In this document: piece after piece, positions 6,205-14,672 of the stretch
Layout of the letters: every line of letters begins with the position of its first letter
Position numbering within the stretch: position 1 is the stretch's first letter
NCBI RefSeq assembly: GCF_014207605.1
Contig: NZ_JACHHI010000008.1
Location: 1 to 38,121, forward strand
Direction of reading: 5' to 3'
From: Negativicoccus succinicivorans
GTDB taxonomy: Bacteria; Bacillota; Negativicutes; Veillonellales; Negativicoccaceae
DNA: 38,121 nucleotides
Notes under the pieces: generated by a model
Seen by the model: the letters and a program-made list of their open reading frames with translations, nothing else
The model's database searches: none
What the model was told of the DNA's origin: nothing
Translations under genes and position numbers: made by a program

Positions 6205-7569
6205 ATGACTTTACCTGCAAAGCATCACTTTGTGTTGGGAACGGCATTTCACGCTCCTGCTTGGGGAGAAGTCGAGGTGCTTGCTGATGCGCTTTTTGAA
6301 ATCAATGGGGCGGGCACATTGGAACGTGTGCTGCTGCCCCGGGACGCCGACTATGCGAAAGCGGTAGACGATGCCCGCGCGAAGGGTGAACTGGAAGAGT
6401 TATCCGCCACGCAATATCTTTTGCCGGGATTTGTCGATCTGCATATTCACGCGCCGCAATGGGAAAACATAGGTAACGCTTTACATGTCCCGTTAGAGGA
6501 TTGGCTGCAGAAATACACGTTCCCGCTCGAACAGTCACTTGCCGATGGAGAAAAAGCGGCGTCGGTATTTGCGGATCTTGTCATGCGCAGTTTGGCAAAC
6601 GGTACGACGACTGCGCTGTATTACGGCACGCAAAATGTAGACGCCACTGTGTTGCTCGGCGAAGTATGCCAAACACTGGGCCAACGCGCGGCACTCGGTA
6701 AAGTGGTAATGGACAATCCCGAGCAATGTCCGGATTACTATCGTGACGCATCCGCGGGTGCGGGAATTGCCGGTACGGAAGAGACGATTGAACGCATCAT
6801 GGCGCTTACTGATGAGCGGCAATTGTTGACGCCGGTCATTACACCCCGTTTTGTGCCGTCCTGTACGCCGGCCGCGCTGAAAGGACTCGGAGAATTGGCG
6901 GAGCGGTACCCGATTCCGATCCAAACCCATTTATCCGAATCGGACTGGCAGGCCGGTTATGCGCACGAACATTTCGGCACATCGGATGCGCAGGTTTTGG
7001 ACTCATTCGGCCTTTTGACAGATCGTGCGGTGATGGGGCATGCGACGCAATTGACAGAAACCGAGGCGGAATTGGTCGCCGAACGCGGTTCGACAATTTC
7101 CCATTGCCCGATTTCCAATGCGTTTTTCGGTAATGCCGTATATCCGGTTCGCCGTCGGCATGCGCAAGGGGTCAAAGCGGGTTTGGGTACGGATGTGTCC
7201 GGCGGTTTTGCACCGTCGATTTATGCGAATATTCGCCAGGCGATTATCTCCAGTCGTATGCTGGAAGACGGTGTTGACGCGAATCTTCCCGCCGCGAGTC
7301 GCGGTGTGGCGGAGTCACGTATTGATTTTCGCCATGCGTTTTATATGGCGACGACGGCGGGCGGCAAAGCATTGCATCAAAATATCGGTCTGTTTTTACC
7401 GGGATATCATTGGGATGTGCAGCTGATCGATGTGGCCGCCCCCCATTCCGATATTGTTTTGTATAGCGAGGACGATACACAGTCTGTCTTGCAGAAAATT
7501 TTATTTACCGCCAACCGTGCCAATATTACTAAAGTATGGGTACAGGGACAATTGGTGTCAGGTCGTTAA
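6205..7569 (+). CDS. guaD: Guanine deaminase
   Basis: A 454-residue amidohydrolase that converts guanine to xanthine plus ammonia. The zinc-site residues can be followed: HIH within DLHIHAPQW (His80, His82), QTHLSE (His242), MGHATQL (His279) and LGTDVSGG (Asp330). Other guanine-deaminase marks are TPRFVPSCTPAAL (213-225) and ISHCPISNAFFG. The order and spacing fit GuaD rather than cytosine deaminase or chlorohydrolases, though substrate is inferred from motifs. I start at the ATG at 6205, with GGGGAAG just upstream; an ATG four codons earlier (6193) has poorer spacing. A purine-type permease follows 9 nt later, so this looks like a purine salvage or catabolism operon. Confidence 0.87.
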   Translation: MTLPAKHHFVLGTAFHAPAWGEVEVLADALFEINGAGTLERVLLPRDADYAKAVDDARAKGELEELSATQYLLPGFVDLHIHAPQWENIGNALHVPLEDWLQKYTFPLEQSLADGEKAASVFADLVMRSLANGTTTALYYGTQNVDATVLLGEVCQTLGQRAALGKVVMDNPEQCPDYYRDASAGAGIAGTEETIERIMALTDERQLLTPVITPRFVPSCTPAALKGLGELAERYPIPIQTHLSESDWQAGYAHEHFGTSDAQVLDSFGLLTDRAVMGHATQLTETEAELVAERGSTISHCPISNAFFGNAVYPVRRRHAQGVKAGLGTDVSGGFAPSIYANIRQAIISSRMLEDGVDANLPAASRGVAESRIDFRHAFYMATTAGGKALHQNIGLFLPGYHWDVQLIDVAAPHSDIVLYSEDDTQSVLQKILFTANRANITKVWVQGQLVSGR

Positions 7570-7578
7570 GGAGAACTC

Positions 7579-8928
7579 ATGGAGTCAGCGAAGAATTTGC
7601 AGGAAACACAGTACGAAGGACATTTAATTGTTGCGCCGAATGAAAAATTGCCTTGGAATAAAATTATTTTTCTCGGTTTGCAACACGTGTTGGCGATGGA
7701 TGTGTACGTAGTACCGTTTGTCATCGCGTCGATTTTAAGCTTGGGGGTCGCGGAAGCGTCGATTCTAATTCAGGCGACATTTCTGGCAGCGGGGATTGCA
7801 ACGATCATTCAGGCGCATTTTTGTATGCGCTTACCGATCGCGCAAGGCCCGAGTTATGTGCCGATCGGAGCTATTGTCGGGATAACAATGGCCGCCGGCG
7901 GCGGATTTTTAGGGCTGAATGAAGTGTTCGGTTCGACGATGGTGGCCTCGCTGCTGTTGGTCGTGCTCGGTTTGACCGGTGTGTTTCGTAAACTGATCAA
8001 TGTGTTGGTGCCGCGTCTGGTGGGCGGTACGATTATTTTAATCATCGGGTTGTCGTTGCTGCCGGTGGCGCTGGATTCAAATATTTACGCGATTTACGGA
8101 ACGGAAACTGTGACACAGAATATTTTACTGGCATTGGTTTCGGTTGTGACCTTGATCTTCTGCGTGACCTTGGGTATTCACATGGGTAAAAAAGGAAATT
8201 GGCTACGAACCGGTGCCGTCATTTTTGCGCTGGCGGCGGGAAGTGTTGCGGCACAGGTGATGGGACGCTTTCAATGGGAAAGCGTGGCGGCGGCCGGTTG
8301 GCTTGCGCGGCCGCATTTGGCATTTATCGATTACATGCCGAGCTTTACACCATCGGCTATTTTAACGATGATTTTCGTGTTCTTCGTGTTGATGGCGGAG
8401 ACCACCGGTACCTGGTTTGCGATCGGATCGGTGATCAATGAAGATGTCACACCGAAACAGGTCGATCGCGGCGTGGTCGGTGAAGGCCTCGGCTGTTTGG
8501 TATCGAGCCTCGTCGGTTCGACACCGGTCACCGGCTATTCGACCAATGCCGGTCTGATTTCCATCACCGGTGTCGCCAGCCGGTACGCGTTTTACGGCGC
8601 CGGAGCGTGGCTGATGATGTTCGGCTTGTCCGGCAAATTGGCGACATTGATTGCGTCTATTCCGGCACCGGTGATCGGCGGTGTGTTCGTGGTCGTTTGC
8701 GCGATTATCTCCCTTTCGGGAATTCGTATTTTGAAACAGGAGCGGCTTACGGAACGCAATATGTTTGTCATCGGCGTCCCGATGGTTATTTCGTTGGCGT
8801 TGTATTTACTGCCGAAAGACTACATGGCAACGCTGCCGGAGTTGCTGCAATATGTACTTGGTTCGACCGTGGCATCGGCGGCCATTGTGGCAATCGTTTT
8901 AAATTTGATTTTGCCGCAGGAGGACTGA
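7579..8928 (+). CDS. NCS2 family nucleobase (purine) permease
   Basis: A 449-residue inner membrane transporter of the nucleobase:cation symporter-2 family with about 12-14 helices. Key family segments are FLGLQHVLAMDVYVVPFVIA near residue 32, QGPSYVPIGAIVG near 90, the acidic TM8 motif AETTGTWFAIG near 273, and the TM10 signature STPVTGYSTNAGLISITGVASR near 312-332. Members carry uracil, xanthine, uric acid or guanine. The neighbour guanine deaminase suggests a purine, but the sequence alone does not fix the substrate. The start follows TAAGGAGAACTC, a strong site. It ends in a good terminator, so guaD and this gene form a two-gene unit. Confidence 0.88.
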   Translation: MESAKNLQETQYEGHLIVAPNEKLPWNKIIFLGLQHVLAMDVYVVPFVIASILSLGVAEASILIQATFLAAGIATIIQAHFCMRLPIAQGPSYVPIGAIVGITMAAGGGFLGLNEVFGSTMVASLLLVVLGLTGVFRKLINVLVPRLVGGTIILIIGLSLLPVALDSNIYAIYGTETVTQNILLALVSVVTLIFCVTLGIHMGKKGNWLRTGAVIFALAAGSVAAQVMGRFQWESVAAAGWLARPHLAFIDYMPSFTPSAILTMIFVFFVLMAETTGTWFAIGSVINEDVTPKQVDRGVVGEGLGCLVSSLVGSTPVTGYSTNAGLISITGVASRYAFYGAGAWLMMFGLSGKLATLIASIPAPVIGGVFVVVCAIISLSGIRILKQERLTERNMFVIGVPMVISLALYLLPKDYMATLPELLQYVLGSTVASAAIVAIVLNLILPQED

Positions 8929-8932
8929 TCAT

Positions 8933-8961
8933 AAAAACGGACTCGTAAGAGTCCGTTTTTT
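8933..8961 (+). terminator. Terminator of the guaD-permease operon
   Basis: AAAAACGGACTC (8933-8944), GTAA loop, GAGTCCG followed by six T. A TATAAT at 8963-8968, directly after it, may serve recG, but no -35 is evident. Confidence 0.9.
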
Positions 8962-8985
8962 GTATAATAGGGAGAGGAGGTAACT

Positions 8986-11019
8986 ATGCATTGGCAAGAT
9001 CCGGTAACGGTCATTAAAGGCATCGGTAAAGCCGCAGAACAACGTTTAGCTGTGCTTGGCATACATACCGTGGGCGATTTGCTGCAATATTATCCGCGCG
9101 CCTATCGTGATTATTCACAAGTAGTGCCGATCCGTGCTCTGGCGGACGGTGCTGACGTGACTGTGGCAGGCGTCATCACAAAAGTGCAGGAGCGACGGCC
9201 TCGCCCGCGCTTGTCTATTTTAAATGTGATAGTAAATGATGACAGCGGCAATCTCGAACTGGTTTATTTCAATCAGCCGTTTAAACGAAAGCTGTTTCAT
9301 GAGGGCGATCGGATTATCGCTTTCGGACGCATTAAAGCGGGCTATGGTAAATATCAAATGAATTCGCCCGAGGTAGTGTTCCCTGACGAAGGGAGCGCGG
9401 TCGAAGGTAAGTTGCAACCGGTCTATGGCTTGACGGAAGGCATCCGGCCGGCAAGTCTGGAGCGTTGGATCCAAACGGCATTGGCTGCAATAAAGGATAT
9501 TCCCGAGACATTACCGGCGGATGTGCGTCAGCAGCTCGGCCTGCGTTCGCGCGCTGAGGTGACGCGTCTTGCGCATCAACCGCCGGATCAGGAAACAGCG
9601 ACCGCGGTGCGTCAGGAATTGGCCTTTGAAGAACTTTTCTTTTTGCAACTTGGCGTTTTGCGGTTGCGCGCGCAGCGTGAGATAGGAGCTGTCGGCATCA
9701 AATGTGCACCGAACGGCAATCGTTTTCGACAGCTGATGCAAACCTTACCGTACCGTTTGACCGGCGACCAGCAAAAGGCATTGGCGGATATCTGCGATGA
9801 TATGGAAGGGATCTTGCCGATGCGGCGGTTACTGCAGGGCGATGTCGGCAGCGGTAAAACGGTAGTGGCGGCGCTTGCGATGACGAAAGCGGCGGAAAAC
9901 GGGTACCAGTCGCTTTTGATGGCACCGACGGAAATTCTCGCGAATCAGCACTATGAAACGCTGCAGCCGCTCTTAGCACCGCTCGGTATCCGCGTTGCCA
10001 ATTTGACGGGGAAAACCAATAAAAGCGAGCGGGAAGATATTCTTGCCGGACTGCTTGACGGTAGCGTAACGGTATGTATCGGTACGCATGCCCTTTTAGA
10101 AGATGACGTGGAATTGAAGGCCCTGGGACTGGTCGTGACAGATGAGCAACACCGCTTCGGTGTACGGCAACGCATGCGCTTGGAAGAAAAAGGGAGCGCA
10201 CCGCACACGTTGGTCATGACCGCGACTCCGATTCCGCGTACATTGGCCTTGTCCGTATATGGCGATTTGGATATATCTCTCATTCGTGAAATGCCTCCGG
10301 GGCGCAAACCGGTCCAGACTTTTGCGGTGAACCGCTCGTATATGCCGCGAATTTTACGTTTTTTGGAGAAAGAAATGACACGGGGACACCAAGTCTATGT
10401 TGTCTGCCCGCTTGTCGAAGAATCCGAAAAAATGGATTTAAAGGCCGCTGTAGAGGTATACGAAGAGCTGGAAAAGCGATTTCACGAATTCGGCGTCGGT
10501 CTGGTTTATGGCGGGTTAAAAGCGGACGCCAAACAGGCGGTGATGACAGCTTTTGCCAAGCGACAATACCATTTGCTGGTCGCCACCAGCGTGGTGGAGG
10601 TCGGCGTAAATGTGCCGAATGCGACGGTCATGCTCGTGGAAGGCGCAGAGCGTTTCGGCTTAGCGCAACTGCACCAGTTGCGCGGTCGTGTCGGCCGCGG
10701 CAGCGCGCAGGCATATTGTATTTTGGTAAGCGACAGCCAAACCGAACTGGCGCAGGAGCGTTTGCGTTACATGGCTGAAATTCAGGACGGTTTTACGTTG
10801 GCGGAAAAAGATTTACTGCTGCGCGGTACGGGGGAGCTTTTCGGATATCGACAGCATGGTTTGCCGGATCTTAAAGTGGCAGATCCCATTCACGACTTAC
10901 CGCTCTTGGTGAAAGCGCGTGAAGTGGCGGAAAGCTATGCTCAAACAACCGATTCTGTATTGCTTGGCGAATTACAAAAACGGTTCGGGAAAGCATTTCT
11001 TACATTGTTGCAGCATTAA
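8986..11019 (+). CDS. recG: ATP-dependent DNA helicase RecG
   Basis: A 677-residue superfamily 2 helicase that reverses stalled forks and branch-migrates Holliday junctions. Domain order: an N-terminal helical/wedge region with an OB fold (about 50-140, including GRIKAGYGKYQMNSPEV); Walker A GDVGSGKT at 285-292; MAPTEILANQH near 313; the DEQH box (386-389); TATPIPRT; and in the C-terminal lobe VVEVGVNVPNATVM and QLHQLRGRVGRG. The RecG wedge residues and the C-terminal GELFGYRQHGLPDL match the family. Length is normal (about 680). The ATG at 8986 has GGAGAGGAGG 5-6 nt upstream. It converges on the biotin operon with a shared terminator. Confidence 0.97.
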   Translation: MHWQDPVTVIKGIGKAAEQRLAVLGIHTVGDLLQYYPRAYRDYSQVVPIRALADGADVTVAGVITKVQERRPRPRLSILNVIVNDDSGNLELVYFNQPFKRKLFHEGDRIIAFGRIKAGYGKYQMNSPEVVFPDEGSAVEGKLQPVYGLTEGIRPASLERWIQTALAAIKDIPETLPADVRQQLGLRSRAEVTRLAHQPPDQETATAVRQELAFEELFFLQLGVLRLRAQREIGAVGIKCAPNGNRFRQLMQTLPYRLTGDQQKALADICDDMEGILPMRRLLQGDVGSGKTVVAALAMTKAAENGYQSLLMAPTEILANQHYETLQPLLAPLGIRVANLTGKTNKSEREDILAGLLDGSVTVCIGTHALLEDDVELKALGLVVTDEQHRFGVRQRMRLEEKGSAPHTLVMTATPIPRTLALSVYGDLDISLIREMPPGRKPVQTFAVNRSYMPRILRFLEKEMTRGHQVYVVCPLVEESEKMDLKAAVEVYEELEKRFHEFGVGLVYGGLKADAKQAVMTAFAKRQYHLLVATSVVEVGVNVPNATVMLVEGAERFGLAQLHQLRGRVGRGSAQAYCILVSDSQTELAQERLRYMAEIQDGFTLAEKDLLLRGTGELFGYRQHGLPDLKVADPIHDLPLLVKAREVAESYAQTTDSVLLGELQKRFGKAFLTLLQH

Positions 11020-11046
11020 AAAAAGACGCTTACGCGTCTTTTTTTT
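11018..11046. terminator. Bidirectional terminator between recG and the biotin operon
   Basis: A7-GACGC, TTAC loop, GCGTC-T8. The A-tract and T-tract make it work on both strands; it lies between convergent genes and touches both stop regions. Confidence 0.9.
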
Positions 11047-12346
11047 GTGTGGCTTGCCAATCGGCGAGCATGGCATGAACATCCGGCTTGGAGCAGGAAT
11101 TTAGCGGCAATTCCGCATATTGCAGCCAATAGCGCGGCCGCTCGATTGACGGCAAGCGCAGCGCCATTTTTCGCAATGTGGAAAGAGGCTGCTTTTGTTC
11201 GACAACCACAGCGGCGGCCGGCACTTCACCGCGCTTCGTATCGGGCACGGCAAATATGGTAACATCTTTGATCAGGGGCGTTTCACGTAATGCATCCTCG
11301 ACTTTAGCGACGGAAATTTTACGTCCGGCGCAATTAATCACCGCATTGGAGCGACCGGTAAAACGAATATTGCCGCGCGGCGTCCATGCACCGGTATCGC
11401 CGAGGGTCATTTCGTGATCGCTGCCGATAACGCCAAAAGGAGTTGTCACGTAAATCGACGCATCCTTAATTCTGACCCTGACCTGCGGAAACGGTTTACC
11501 GACGATACCCGGCTCCCGATCCCACTCGTCAATGTGGCAATAGGTAATATAATTAAGCTCACCGGCGCCGTAATATAACGTAATCAGCGCCTGCGGGAAA
11601 TGATTTTGCAACGCGGCGGAAAGCTCTTTGTCCAACGACTGCGAGCCGGTAAAAACAGCACGCATAGCGGGCGCAATATCCGTTTTTGCCGCGCGCAGGA
11701 TCTGGCGCAATTTCACCGGCAGAAGATACAGCGTGTTGATGGATTCCTCTTGGAGGATATACCACCAGCGGCGCGGTGCATACGCGGAAATCGTACGGGC
11801 AAACCCGCCGGCCCAAAACACACAGGCAAACGAGTTGAAATTCCCGGTAAAGCTGAATGAGCCATGGAAAAATAAGCGGGATTTTTCATTAATTCCAAAA
11901 ATTTTATTTTGAATGGGGAAATAGTCTGTCCAGCTGTGTTCTTCCCGCCAAAAAAGTTTGGGCAGCCCCGTACTGCCGGACGACAGAATACCGAATTCCG
12001 CCGCGGCCGGAATTTTTGTCACGTCAGATGGGCCGATGGTACCGTCGAAAAGGCAGAGACCATTTGACTCGGCAATATTTCGCACATCTTCCGCCGGCAA
12101 ATCGGGGTGGCAAAGGACCGGTCGTAAACCGGCTTTGCGTGACGCTAGAAAAAGCAACCATTGTCGCGCGGGATCCGTTTCTTGAATAAGGACTCCGCTG
12201 CCGGACGGAAACGGTAAATTTGCGGCAAGCGCGTCGATTTCATGAAACAATTTGGCATAAGTATACCTTTTTTCATCGACTTGCAGCGCTATTTTTTCCG
12301 GACATGCTTTAGCCCAGTGGCGGAGGCGGTGAATAAAATTACTCAT
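11030..12346 (-). CDS. AMP-forming acyl-CoA ligase (YhfT-like), biotin operon
   Basis: A 438-residue member of the ANL superfamily, which activates a carboxylic acid as an acyl adenylate and transfers it to CoA. Seen motifs: the P-loop GILSSGSTGLPK (119-130), YYGAGE (258-263), GDTGAW (316-321), the hinge GRSNAVINCAGRKI (331-344) and a C-terminal Lys420 within NSCSKPD in the position of the catalytic lysine. It is shorter than fatty acyl-CoA ligases (about 500-560). B. subtilis YhfT, in the BirA-controlled yhfUTS operon, is the closest contextual match I know. Here it is last in a minus-strand operon and overlaps the thiolase by 8 nt. The acyl substrate is unknown; a biotin-precursor acid is one possibility. 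Confidence 0.8.
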   Translation of the reverse strand: MSNFIHRLRHWAKACPEKIALQVDEKRYTYAKLFHEIDALAANLPFPSGSGVLIQETDPARQWLLFLASRKAGLRPVLCHPDLPAEDVRNIAESNGLCLFDGTIGPSDVTKIPAAAEFGILSSGSTGLPKLFWREEHSWTDYFPIQNKIFGINEKSRLFFHGSFSFTGNFNSFACVFWAGGFARTISAYAPRRWWYILQEESINTLYLLPVKLRQILRAAKTDIAPAMRAVFTGSQSLDKELSAALQNHFPQALITLYYGAGELNYITYCHIDEWDREPGIVGKPFPQVRVRIKDASIYVTTPFGVIGSDHEMTLGDTGAWTPRGNIRFTGRSNAVINCAGRKISVAKVEDALRETPLIKDVTIFAVPDTKRGEVPAAAVVVEQKQPLSTLRKMALRLPSIERPRYWLQYAELPLNSCSKPDVHAMLADWQATQKKDA

Positions 12347-13469
12347 GGCAACGCTCCACGATTATGGCGCAACCTGTGCCGCCGGCGCCGGCGATTGCAC
12401 ACAGTCCGTAACGACCTTTGATAGCATGCAGGCGGGCCAGCAAGTGGGTCAAAATGATGGCCCCCGAGGCACCGTACGGATGACCGTAGGCCAACGCGCC
12501 GCCGAGCGGATTATACCGATCGACAAGTTGCGGATACGAACGCGCAAAGAGATAATCGATGATGGCAAACGCCTCATTCCATTCGATTGTATCCATATCG
12601 TCCATTTGCAAATGAGCCGCTTGCAACGCTAATGTACTGACGTGTTTTACACCGAGCGGAGACAGTAAAGGATCACTGGCGCCTTGCGCGACCGCAATGA
12701 TTTTGGCAAGCGGTCGTAAGCAGTACCGTTCAATTGCTTCTTGACCGGCGAGCATGGCAAACGCAGCCCCGTCATGAATCAGGCAGGCATTGCCGGCTGT
12801 AATGTGTGTACCCGGACCTAAGAGCAACGGTAAACGCTGCAGAAGTTGCAAACGCATGTGCGGTCGTAAACATTCATCGCTCGCCAATTCGGGCACCGAT
12901 ACGAGCCAATCCTTTAACGTATTTGTTTTGGCATTGGCCAATGCTCGTTGGTGGCTTTGCAATGCCAACTCGTCCAGTTCTTCGCGTGTCGCGCCGAGCG
13001 TTTGTACTGCTCGCTCGGCACCGCGAAGCATCGCGTCGGCAGCGATTTCACCGGGAGAAAATTGCGCCGTCTTGTAAGAACCTTGGCGTTCATCATTCGG
13101 TGCATAAGTGCGAAGGGGTTGTAACGACGCGCTCTCCATACCGCCGGCAATAATGATCTCATGAATACCCGCAGCAATTTGCGCATATCCGGTACTGATG
13201 GCGGTCAAAGCGGAGGCGCATTGCATATCGAGCGTCCACGCGGGTATGCTTTCAGGCAGTTCACTGTAAAGCGCGCCGAGCCTCGTGAGATTCCCACCGG
13301 TGCCGACCGCATTGCCGCCGATAACCGCATCGACATGCGGGCGATTGGCGGCATTCCACAGCTTTGTCATTACGGCCGCTGCCAATTTTTCCGGGGGTGT
13401 ATAACGAAGACTGCCGCCGGAAACGCCAATCGGCGTCCGGCGGCAGTCAACAAGATAAACTTCGCGCAT
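12339..13469 (-). CDS. Thiolase family protein (YhfS-like), missing second catalytic Cys
   Basis: A 376-residue thiolase-fold protein. The nucleophile is present (Cys84 in DMQCASAL). So are ITAGNACLIHDGAA (223-236), the NEAFA motif (Asn298-Glu299-Ala300) and His330 in ALAYGHPYGASGA. The C-terminal motif that normally reads LCxGGGxG aligns without gaps with CAIAGAGGTG (357-366). The general-base cysteine is then Ala360, and the only nearby Cys is at 357, three residues early. So Claisen condensation may be altered. Together with BioY and a ligase it mirrors B. subtilis yhfS-yhfT-yhfU. It begins 1 nt after bioY. The product of the reaction is not known. Confidence 0.82.
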   Translation of the reverse strand: MREVYLVDCRRTPIGVSGGSLRYTPPEKLAAAVMTKLWNAANRPHVDAVIGGNAVGTGGNLTRLGALYSELPESIPAWTLDMQCASALTAISTGYAQIAAGIHEIIIAGGMESASLQPLRTYAPNDERQGSYKTAQFSPGEIAADAMLRGAERAVQTLGATREELDELALQSHQRALANAKTNTLKDWLVSVPELASDECLRPHMRLQLLQRLPLLLGPGTHITAGNACLIHDGAAFAMLAGQEAIERYCLRPLAKIIAVAQGASDPLLSPLGVKHVSTLALQAAHLQMDDMDTIEWNEAFAIIDYLFARSYPQLVDRYNPLGGALAYGHPYGASGAIILTHLLARLHAIKGRYGLCAIAGAGGTGCAIIVERCHE

Positions 13470-13470
13470 A

Positions 13471-13992
13471 TTACACTCGAATCTTTAAGGCAATGAAAGC
13501 GGCGACAATGGTTTTTAAAATATCGCCCGGAATAAACGGCAAAGCACCTGCTACGATGGCCGGCCAGAGACTCATATGCAGTACGATCATCATGCCGAGC
13601 ACACCGCCGATATAGGTAATCGGAATACCGATGAAGACGCCTGCCGCCACGTAGTGCCAGAACGAACGCACCTTACCTTTGAACATGCTGACTAAAGGAT
13701 AGGCAACTATAAATGCAAAAATAAAACCGCCGGTCGGACCAAATACCTTACCTAAACCGCCAACACCGCCGGTGAAGACGGGCAATCCAGCCGCACCGCA
13801 CAAAGTATAAACGACGCACACAATCAAAGTTTGTTTCGGCGGCAATAAAAAAGCGGTCAAGTTAAAGACCAAGGTTGTCATGGTAATCATGGCGGGGGTA
13901 AACGGTAAGGGGATGGCAATAAAGGCGGCTACAAACAGAAGCGCGACCAGCAAGGCCATTTTGGTTAAATCACGTGCTGTTAAAGAACTCAT
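13471..13992 (-). CDS. bioY: Biotin transporter BioY (ECF S component)
   Basis: A 173-residue membrane protein with about six helices, high-affinity biotin uptake. Family marks: ARDLTKMALLVALLFVAAF at the N-terminus, PFTPAMITMTTLVFNLTAFLL near 30-50, the conserved GAAGLPVFTGGVGGLGKVFGPTGGFIFAF (65-93) and the C-terminal PFIPGDILKTIVAAFIA with its Pro-Gly-Asp-Lys pattern. It can work alone or with EcfAT. Its start overlaps the upstream MaoC-like gene by 4 nt. The operon is preceded by a BirA-type operator, as expected for a biotin-repressed transporter. Confidence 0.95.
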   Translation of the reverse strand: MSSLTARDLTKMALLVALLFVAAFIAIPLPFTPAMITMTTLVFNLTAFLLPPKQTLIVCVVYTLCGAAGLPVFTGGVGGLGKVFGPTGGFIFAFIVAYPLVSMFKGKVRSFWHYVAAGVFIGIPITYIGGVLGMMIVLHMSLWPAIVAGALPFIPGDILKTIVAAFIALKIRV

Positions 13993-14507
13993 TTTGCAAC
14001 TCCTTTTTTAAATGATAGTGTAAAGGCAAGTCCGAATGCTGTATACGCTTGTACCATCGTGCCGTCGGTTATTAAATAAATAAGAGTATTGCTTTTTACG
14101 GCATGATGGAAACGCATGTCGCAGGAAACTACATCGCGGTGATCCTGAAGCCAGGCGGTCAACATCTGATATCCCGGCACCACCGGACAATTTCCATGAT
14201 GGATCGGATTGGTATCATCCATAGCGTCGACAAACGCATGTACTTCATCGACGCTAAACGAGCGCCAAGGCAAAGCGTTTTGCGGAATCGCCTCCGTGTG
14301 CTCCGCGTGCGGATGCGGTGCACCGGCAAGCAAGGTCATCACGAGCGTACCTGTTGTATCGCTGACCGTGACGGTAGCGGCGTTACGGCGCGTGCGAACC
14401 TCGGCATGAGAAGTGGCCGGCGTCAGCATCAGACGCAAGCGACCGATAACAACCTCCGCGGTAAGACCGGTTTCCAAACGGCAAGCTGTTTTATACAATG
14501 AGTGCAT
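13989..14507 (-). CDS. MaoC-like (hot-dog) hydratase, first gene of the biotin operon
   Basis: A 172-residue protein. Its C-terminal half (about 84-170) fits the MaoC / (R)-specific enoyl-CoA hydratase fold: FSVDEVHAFVDAMDDTNPIHHG carries the hydratase signature D-x-N-P-x-H with Asp98 and His103 spaced as in PhaJ. VVPGYQML follows at the position of the usual GxxVHGML. The first 80 residues are less clear and may be a second, degenerate hot-dog. The start is the ATG at 14507, with AAGGAG 6 nt upstream; a longer in-frame start would swallow the promoter. It overlaps bioY by 4 nt. I know of no such gene in described yhfUTS clusters. Its substrate is unknown. Confidence 0.65.
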   Translation of the reverse strand: MHSLYKTACRLETGLTAEVVIGRLRLMLTPATSHAEVRTRRNAATVTVSDTTGTLVMTLLAGAPHPHAEHTEAIPQNALPWRSFSVDEVHAFVDAMDDTNPIHHGNCPVVPGYQMLTAWLQDHRDVVSCDMRFHHAVKSNTLIYLITDGTMVQAYTAFGLAFTLSFKKGVAK

Positions 14508-14529
14508 GCAGATCTCCTTTTCGTGAGAT

Positions 14530-14558
14530 ATTATAACGAAGATTCCGCAAATAGTCAA
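14530..14558 (-). promoter_or_regulatory. Promoter of the biotin operon
   Basis: On the minus strand: TTGACT (14558-14553), 17-bp spacer, TATAAT (14535-14530). This is a near-consensus sigma-A/sigma-70 promoter with its -35 inside the BirA-like operator. Confidence 0.85.
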
Positions 14559-14583
14559 CAAACAAAAATATAATAGTTTACAA
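14552..14583. promoter_or_regulatory. BirA operator
   Basis: TAGTCAAC (14552-14559), 16 nt, GTTTACAA (14576-14583). It matches the bacterial BirA consensus, TTGTxAAC and GTTTACAA half-sites with a 14-16 nt core between 9-bp arms. The right arm is perfect and the left has one mismatch to TTGTCAAC. It covers the -35 of the minus-strand promoter, so biotin-loaded BirA would block the operon. It also lies 44 nt from the divergent nucleoside-kinase promoter. Confidence 0.8.
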
Positions 14584-14626
14584 TAAAGCTAATCCATTAC
14601 GCGTATGCATTGGCTAAAAGTTTGCG

Positions 14627-14635
14627 TGTTATAAT
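14627..14635 (+). promoter_or_regulatory. Extended -10 promoter of the kinase-dnaE operon
   Basis: TGtTATAAT at 14627-14635, 38 nt before the kinase start. A TTGGCT at 14610 is too close (14 bp) to be a standard -35. Confidence 0.5.
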
Positions 14636-14672
14636 AACGGTAAACAAGCGAAACGAATGACGGGAGGTAAAA

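Noticed and set aside
8963-8968. TATAAT after the permease terminator as a recG promoter
   Set aside because: The hexamer is good, but the expected -35 position lies in the terminator stem and is not promoter-like, so I did not list it as a separate feature.
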